DNA from: Arenicola marina
Taxonomy: Eukaryota > Annelida > Polychaeta > Arenicolidae
DNA length: 64,000 bases
Assembly: GCA_964019135.1 (NCBI GenBank)
Contig: OZ025261.1
Span: 34,276,820-34,340,819 of the forward strand
Reading direction: 5' to 3'
Positions 58,167-64,000 of the stretch are shown here, piece by piece (position 1 is the first letter of the stretch; each line of letters starts with the position of its first letter). The translations under genes were made by a program, and so were the position numbers. Under the pieces are notes generated by a model. The model searched no databases. It was not told the DNA's origin and saw only the letters and a list, made by a program, of their open reading frames with translations.

Positions 58167-61100
58167 CTGCGGATTAACAGAAGAGCCGCATGATGGATCC
58201 CCCGTCTGGATGGACGGCAGGCTTGCTAGCTGGTGGGCTGTGTACGGATCATGGCATCCTGCTGTCTTCCGAATCAACCAAACCACACATTCACATAAAC
58301 ATTTTCTCCCTATATATCCTTGATGCACACATCCAGCCTTCGACATCTTCTAAAATCAGCTTGGACAACCCGTGATCACATGGATCAATTGTCTCGTCCT
58401 CTAACAAGGGGAACTCCACAATTCCTCCAATTGAAGGATACCTCGGTTCATGCTATAGTAGCCCGACACCTCCACCCAGCGTGAGAATTCAGGTGAAAGG
58501 CAGAGATTTTCAGGTCTCCCAGAACCACCAAAAACCACAAAAACAGTGCGTAAAGGACTACCTTAAATAATTATATTAATGCATGTGACCGGTCACAGAG
58601 AAGGAAATCCTGGTAAAACCTAGCAGACAGCAGATTCTTCTAAATCACTTTAGGGTAACTTTTACGCCATTCGTACTGAACTATGATAATGACTCATGCG
58701 CTATGCTTTTTTGGTCAATGCCAATAGCAAACAACCTGCGAAAGGAAAAGCCAACGACAATGTACGACTTAAAAACCAAGAACCCGCAAGAATGGTCTGC
58801 CAACAAGAGTCAACTGTTGGACGGTGTTACTTAAGTGCCTATCGAGGTGGGGGTATCACCCGGTGGCACGAACCCTCAACAACTCGTGCGCGGAGCGACT
58901 TGAGTACGTTACGAGCGCCGCGATCAGAATACGCTGATCGCATTCCAGAAACCTGTAATCTATGACTGAAACATTTGCGGCCCCATGCTTTAATAATAAT
59001 AATATCAATACAATAGTAAAATAATAAATAATATCATTATATGATAAACACTCTGATTACTATTGCTTCCATATATCGTCCGCTGGCTTTTATGAATCTC
59101 TCGAGTCGACTGGGGTAAATATACGGGGCTCTCCACAGGCTGCTGTTACTAAGCGACGTGGACACTTGTGGGCCATTACCCTCGGCTGCGCAGCCCGGCG
59201 GTGAGAGTCGTACTGATATGAGGGCGGCGGCCGACCGGGGAGGGTAGGGTTTGTTGGAAGGGGGGGGGGGGGTGTTCGTGCAGCGTTGGGAATCGTCGCG
59301 ACAGTCACCGTCGCAAGTCTTCTCATCTCCTTCTCCCTCCCTTCCCCCGGCGACGGGTACGAGAGGGGGGGGGAGAAGGAGGAAGAGGAGAGTGGGAGGG
59401 GAATAGGGGGACGAAGAGCAGGAAGACGGCCATTTTTATTCGGCGCCACACGTGGCGTTGAGCAATGTACACAGCGTGGACAGATCTTGAAGGGGGTTCC
59501 ATTTAGGGAGGATGATCGATCTCGAACCTAACCCCAAATACCGCCCCCCGGCCCGCTGGCGAGCCTAACGCTCGGGTCGCCCGCTAGCGCCACCCGTCTG
59601 GGTTCGGTCTGAGAAGCGGGGTAAGGTGGGGGGGGGGGGCGGGGGCGATTAACCCCTACGCGTACGAGGGATGTGTGGGGATGGCGGGGGGTCGGGGTCG
59701 GTACGGGGCGTTTTCTTGTGTTTTATCCTGCAAAAGTAGCTTCAATCCGCGCTTTGTTATGGCATATTGGCCTCAATAGTATGGCCATCAATGCCACCAT
59801 TATCACGGGGCGCGAGCCAGCGGGCCTGCTGGCAAACTGGTCCTCCGGTCATCATGATAGGCCACAACACTAAGCTATCGATAACACCGCGTATAGTCTA
59901 ACGCATGTCCTCGTCTCCATTTTTATGAATGTAAAACTATAAAAAGGGATCAAATGCTGTCGACGAGAAAATCCCATGTTCGCCGCTTGCAGAGTCGAAA
60001 TGAGACACCTCTACATTGATGGTCTAGTTCCGAACTATGACACAAGATTGAACAAAAGAAAGTAAAGTTCAAACTAACAACCTCTCCACGTGAATATCGC
60101 CAAGAAATAGTAATATAAGGTTGAAGAAAATGAAGTTCCAACTAACATCCTCTCCATGTGGATATTGCCGAGAAATAGTAATATGAATTTCAAGAAAGTG
60201 AAGTTCAAACAAACAACCTCTCCACGTGAATATCGCCGTTTGTCGTTACGTCATCTAGCGGCTCCAAATCAGTCAATTGAAACATGCTCATTCACGCAAA
60301 GGGGACATTCCCTCAAAGGTTCCAAGTGCACCGATGAAATAATTTGCTGCGGGAAAAGCTATAATTCCCGATAAATCATATCTTATCAGCAATTATGTGA
60401 AACTTAGGTCATTGTCACCGGCGCAAATATTAGCTAAATAAGATCTCATAGAACGTACATATAAGCTAATATTAAAGCCGATGAAACAGAAATATAAGTA
60501 TCTCATTAACAGCAAAAGAAAATGAAGTAAATATTGTACAAAGGGATGTTGATAGAATATGAAGTTTAAAACGATGGTGTCACTGTAGAAATCATGGGAC
60601 ATAAATACAATCACTGAATCATCATTAATCAATTCAGATAATGGGGCAATAATGCTGGCCATGTACGCAACTTATTTCAACAGGTGCCATACTTGATGAA
60701 ACATAAATATCAATAGCGTAACAACATATCAGTCTCTATTTTTCCTTATGATTTAAGGTGAGCCGAACGTCATTCAAACCAACCAATCAGGGTTGTCGTA
60801 TATGTGACCGCTGCATAATGCGCTTAGGTGAAACTGATGATTCAGCTTCGTAAATGAACAAAATAGTATATATATATATTTATATATGCCTATTTGCCGA
60901 GGTGTTTATTCCACCTGCAGTGAGCATGGCATAGCGCAATACAGCTCTTAAATCTATACAAAGAAAGCCTTCGAGGACTGCTCCTCAATTACTTGGTGCC
61001 ATGTCGACACACATTACGCATGCATGCACGAGCTGTTTTTTGAATATCCCAACAACTGTGCGGCTGCATCAATGAAACGTAACGGCAGATAGATCAAAAG

Positions 61101-61401
61101 TCAACAAGTCATTGGCTACAGAAGTGCAGCTAAAGGCTAAACATATATAAATATATATAATGTACGTATATATATATATAGAGATATCAATGACAAGCAA
61201 GAGTACGTACGTCCCTGCCACTTGGCGATGGGCCTCGGTGATGAAGGCACGCATACACCAATGCGTGTGGAGCAAAGGGCGGGGGGTGGTGGTGAGGGCG
61301 GGGTGAGGAGGAAGAGAAGGAGAAGGCAGGAGTGTTCACAGACATATCACGGTCGATCAGTATATACAGAGGGTGATAAGGCCGGGGTGTCTGTCACATA
61401 C
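58167..61401 (-). other. Intron of the A1CF-like gene (3.2 kb)
   Basis: GT-AG intron (gtatgtgaca ... taatccgcag). It contains an AT-rich tract at 58987-59045, a GC-rich block at 59100-59680 with G runs, a 67-bp tandem repeat at 60055-60235, AT repeats at 60870-60890 and 61145-61182, and a G-rich piece near 61275. No nested gene recognised. Confidence 0.8.
60055..60235. repeat. ~67-bp tandem repeat, 2.7 copies, intronic
   Basis: Each unit holds aagttcaaactaacaacctc, tccacgtgaatatcgcc and aagaaatagtaatat, with about 85-90% identity between copies. Confidence 0.88.
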
Positions 61402-61534
61402 CTTCGAAGGGCACTCCCAGCTGCATGAGGACGTACTCTGCGGCGTAGTTCTTGGCCTCATCCACCGAGCGACACAGTTTGTTGGGTTGGAAGGTAGTGT
61501 TCGGGTACTGACCGGCCAGAGCGGGAATAGACAC
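61402..61534 (-). CDS. A1CF/RBM46/RBM47-like gene, internal exon (second half of dsRBD-like domain)
   Basis: The 133-bp exon lies between acceptor ccgtcctcag and donor cttcgaag|gtatgt. It encodes VSIPALAGQYPNTTF, then KLCRSVDEAKNYAAEYVLMQ and LGVPFE, and ends in phase 1. It lines up with the vertebrate A1CF stretch around ITIPALASQNP and VDEAKTYAAEYTLQTLGIP. This is the C-terminal part of the double-stranded-RNA-binding domain shared by DND1, RBM46, RBM47 and A1CF (DND1-type DSRM). The VDEAKxYAAEY helix and LGxP are the most conserved elements and are present. Family members are hnRNP-like nuclear/cytoplasmic RNA binders with three RRMs. Which paralogue this is cannot be said from this part alone. 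Confidence 0.92.
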
Positions 61535-63143
61535 CTGAGGACGGCGAAACCACTCATGTACCACTCGTCATATTGTATTTACAAGACGCAATCATAGAAC
61601 GTCATCATTCATTCGAGTTTCCAGTGATAGCAACGTATCCAACTCATTGAAAAATAAATATCCGTATGGTTTTCAGAATAACTGTACCCAGTGGTCCTAC
61701 CTATTCTGTGATGACACCACACCTCCAGATCTACGTCGTTTTAGTTATTTAATGTGCAACACATGAGGGCGTGAGACAGCACTCATGTCGTTTTGATAGC
61801 CGACTGTGTGGCCTAAGTTGATCCAGGGGAAAGCAGACTTAGCTAGGATGTAAGTACCATATAGATATAAGTATCATCAAGAGGCCATGGTTCAGGTCAC
61901 ATCTCCCACACACGTACAAATCCCAACTCATCTATGCACGAGTCAAGTATATGGTTCTCACGATAAATTATACATTAATCAATCAGAAATTCTGATCTAA
62001 AAGAAGCGCATTACTTGGTGAGGATTCCTCGCCATACATTTTAACCAGTCTTTTTTAATCAGTACCAGTAATGATTTAGCATGATTTAGCATTGGTGTGG
62101 TCATAACATAGAATAATTCTTCAGCGTTCAAATACTCTCAAATCACAATTTTCTTCTTTTTTAAATTCAATTAAATAGTTTCATTCTAAATCTAAATCCA
62201 AATTTTTTCACTATTTTGTCCATATACTTTGCGCACTGTACATATTAATAAGTGTGATCATGGGCATTATGCAGAGACGCTGAACAGGACAGTGATAATA
62301 AAGCTCGTACATAGAGAAAATTACTGCACTTAATTATCTTACAAATGATAATATACGGATAATAAAACGGCACAATTATTGTAAATATACATAGGATAAT
62401 ATGACGAACAAGTAGATATTGTGACATCATAGCGAACACACTGAAAAGCAAAGCGACTATGACCTCCACATAGAGACGAGTCATTTTACGTTACGTTGCC
62501 CTAGTGATATATATGTATCACCAAGGACGCACATCGGACAGAACAACACACTGAAACATCACTGGACGGTAACATATAAACGACTACCTCTAAGCTATGT
62601 AACCCTACCACCAGGGATACGCAAGTAAGCAGACACAGCTACGGTGCTTACTAACGAGTAAGGTGGGTATCACACGGTACATTGAAAGCAAAGATATCGT
62701 AGGTTAGGAGCACACAACACGCATAACACAACACATGCTATTATCACCACATGCAATCAGTGCTTCCGAGAGATTCAACTACGATTGAGAGGGAAGGATC
62801 TCACAACGCCCCTAGAAGGCACCACCGTTTTTTTCCCTTAAATACCGGACAAGATTTCTGCGATATGCAAGTGGAAACCTAAATCACACCAAAGTAAATG
62901 CATGGTTCGGATCACCCCGAATGACCAGCACTAAAGCATGGAGGTCATTTCCTCAAGCGACCCAACTTATGTGTCTTATCACGTCAGTTCTATATGTGGT
63001 ACCGCGTCAGATGCCAAAAGAAGCAAATCTTTTAGTTGGCATGGTGACGTCGTCCCTGCGTTGGCCCCGGATACGGAGCGATGCACTGAACGGAGCGCGA
63101 AGCAACCAACTGGGATTGTTCTTAAGGATGGGGCCGTACATAC
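61535..63143 (-). other. Intron of the A1CF-like gene (1.6 kb)
   Basis: GT-AG intron (gtatgtacgg ... cgtcctcag). AT-rich. No repeat or nested gene recognised. Confidence 0.8.
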
Positions 63144-63279
63144 CTTGAAAAGGAATAGCTGAACGTCTCCGTTTGCACCGCCCATGGCGGAGTGCAATTG
63201 GTAAATGGGGCTGCCCCAGCCGCTCTTCTGACAGAAGTCTTCCAGCATCTGGTGACGGCAAGACTCCACATAAAGATCC
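63144..63279 (-). CDS. A1CF/RBM46/RBM47-like gene, first visible exon (first half of dsRBD-like domain)
   Basis: Encodes DLYVESCRHQMLEDFCQ, KSGWGSPIYQLHSAMG and QLFLFK, ending in phase 0 at the donor ttttcaag|gtatgt (63144). It parallels A1CF ILEEICQKNNWGQPVYQLHSAIG...QLFLYK, with the Trp-Gly and YQLHSA core intact, and it joins in frame to the next exon (LFK-VSIPALA). The upstream edge is uncertain: gaccag|GG at 63279 is preferred, cttag|TG at 63286 is possible, and both have weak pyrimidine tracts. The RRM-coding exons expected upstream would lie beyond 64000, so the gene is partial here. About 221 residues are visible in all. Confidence 0.9.
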
Positions 63280-64000
63280 CTGGTCACTAAGGTGCTTCAG
63301 CCCGCCGTCATCATATCTTAAAGCAATTTAAAGCCCAAAGCCCTCCACACCCTGCCGGAAGTTCCCTAAGTTGTACAGGTCTATAATTTCATTGACCCAC
63401 ATATCCCACAAGGACAGGACAGGACAGGACTCCATGGCAGTGTGGTTCTAATCTTACACTACACAAAAAAAAACTAAATGGTTTACAATAAAAAGGACAC
63501 CAAGTACACGTTGTTAAGCGTCTTCATAGAAGCTATCACGTGGCGAGCGCCATCCGACGGGCGCCGTTCACACTAGCTAAAGTGGAGAATGCTGTCTGGG
63601 GCCTCCTAGTGCGGTTATGGAGAGCTAATCATCGTAAGCAGACATGAAACCGGCATAAAGCAATTCACGCTTGTGGCTCAATGCAAATATATGATAGGTA
63701 TGATATCAATTGTAATCAAAATTGTTTCTTTCAAATAATTCTAGACTGACCAGAAGCTACAAAAACAGACAACGGCTCCGTGTGTCTTTGGAAAACCGAA
63801 GCTCATATGCGAGATATAATTAAACTATTCGAATGAAATTATTGAAACCTTTGCATTCAAAAGCAGGCGATGATTTCACAAATGTCCATGCTATCTGCTA
63901 ACAGCTCTCTTCAAAAATACTTAAACAAGAAACAATTATATTAAAAGCTTATTATTACATATTCGTAGTGTTTCCAGTTAATGGTCTGCCCAATCGGCCC
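63280..64000. other. Intron sequence upstream of the first visible exon
   Basis: AT-rich, with an aggac pentamer repeat at 63412-63429 (about four units). No further exon of the gene is recognised before the window edge. Confidence 0.6.

Noticed and set aside
58840-58960. SINE or tRNA-like piece in the intron (gtatcacccggtggcacgaac)
   Set aside because: No A box and B box pair at usable spacing, and no second copy in the window.

Overview
The window looks like non-coding-dominated nuclear DNA from an invertebrate metazoan, probably a marine one. The evidence is one clear spliced animal gene with GT-AG introns, tRNA-derived SINEs, hAT/Harbinger-like MITEs, a Helitron, (TTAGGG)n-type telomeric repeats and a very high minisatellite load. 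I cannot fix the phylum; amphioxus, hemichordate, echinoderm or lophotrochozoan would all fit. Nothing points to a prokaryote.

The only confident protein gene is the 3' end of an A1CF/RBM46/RBM47-family RNA-binding protein gene on the minus strand. It has three exons at 63144-63279, 61402-61534 and 57772-58166, with matching phases, and the 5' part lies beyond the right edge. Two isolated exon candidates are weaker: 25032-25158 (minus, a start exon with a KFEV motif) and 49663-49747 (plus, strong splice signals only). Almost all the other long open frames are artefacts of tandem repeats, above all where the unit is a multiple of three (54 bp and 36 bp) or the array is GC-rich.

Layout: 0-9.6 kb is a run of unrelated minisatellites (41, ~20, 26, ~42 and 20/24 bp units). 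9.6-22 kb holds arrays of ~35, 54 and 36 bp separated by unique DNA. The 54-bp array is built from the tRNA-like head of a SINE. 22.6-36 kb carries a SINE with an 11-bp target-site duplication, a 1.0-kb non-autonomous hAT element packed with GATTAC/ATCGAT motifs at both ends, and several MITEs. 37-46.3 kb is the most element-dense part: an interstitial telomeric tract, a 31-bp minisatellite of about 46 copies, a Harbinger-like MITE, a MITE with long inverted ends, a dispersed ~550-bp repeat, a Helitron inserted in a palindromic MITE, and a 1.35-kb inverted-repeat-bounded segment. 46.3-57.7 kb is mostly featureless, and 57.8-64 kb is the A1CF-like gene with its introns.

The best observations are: (1) the Helitron whose removal restores the palindrome of its host MITE, which proves both ends; (2) the minisatellite made from a SINE promoter region; (3) the hAT element with defined TSD and TIRs; (4) a MITE whose left half is tandemly amplified and carries a later Harbinger-like insertion, with neighbouring copies showing the empty site.
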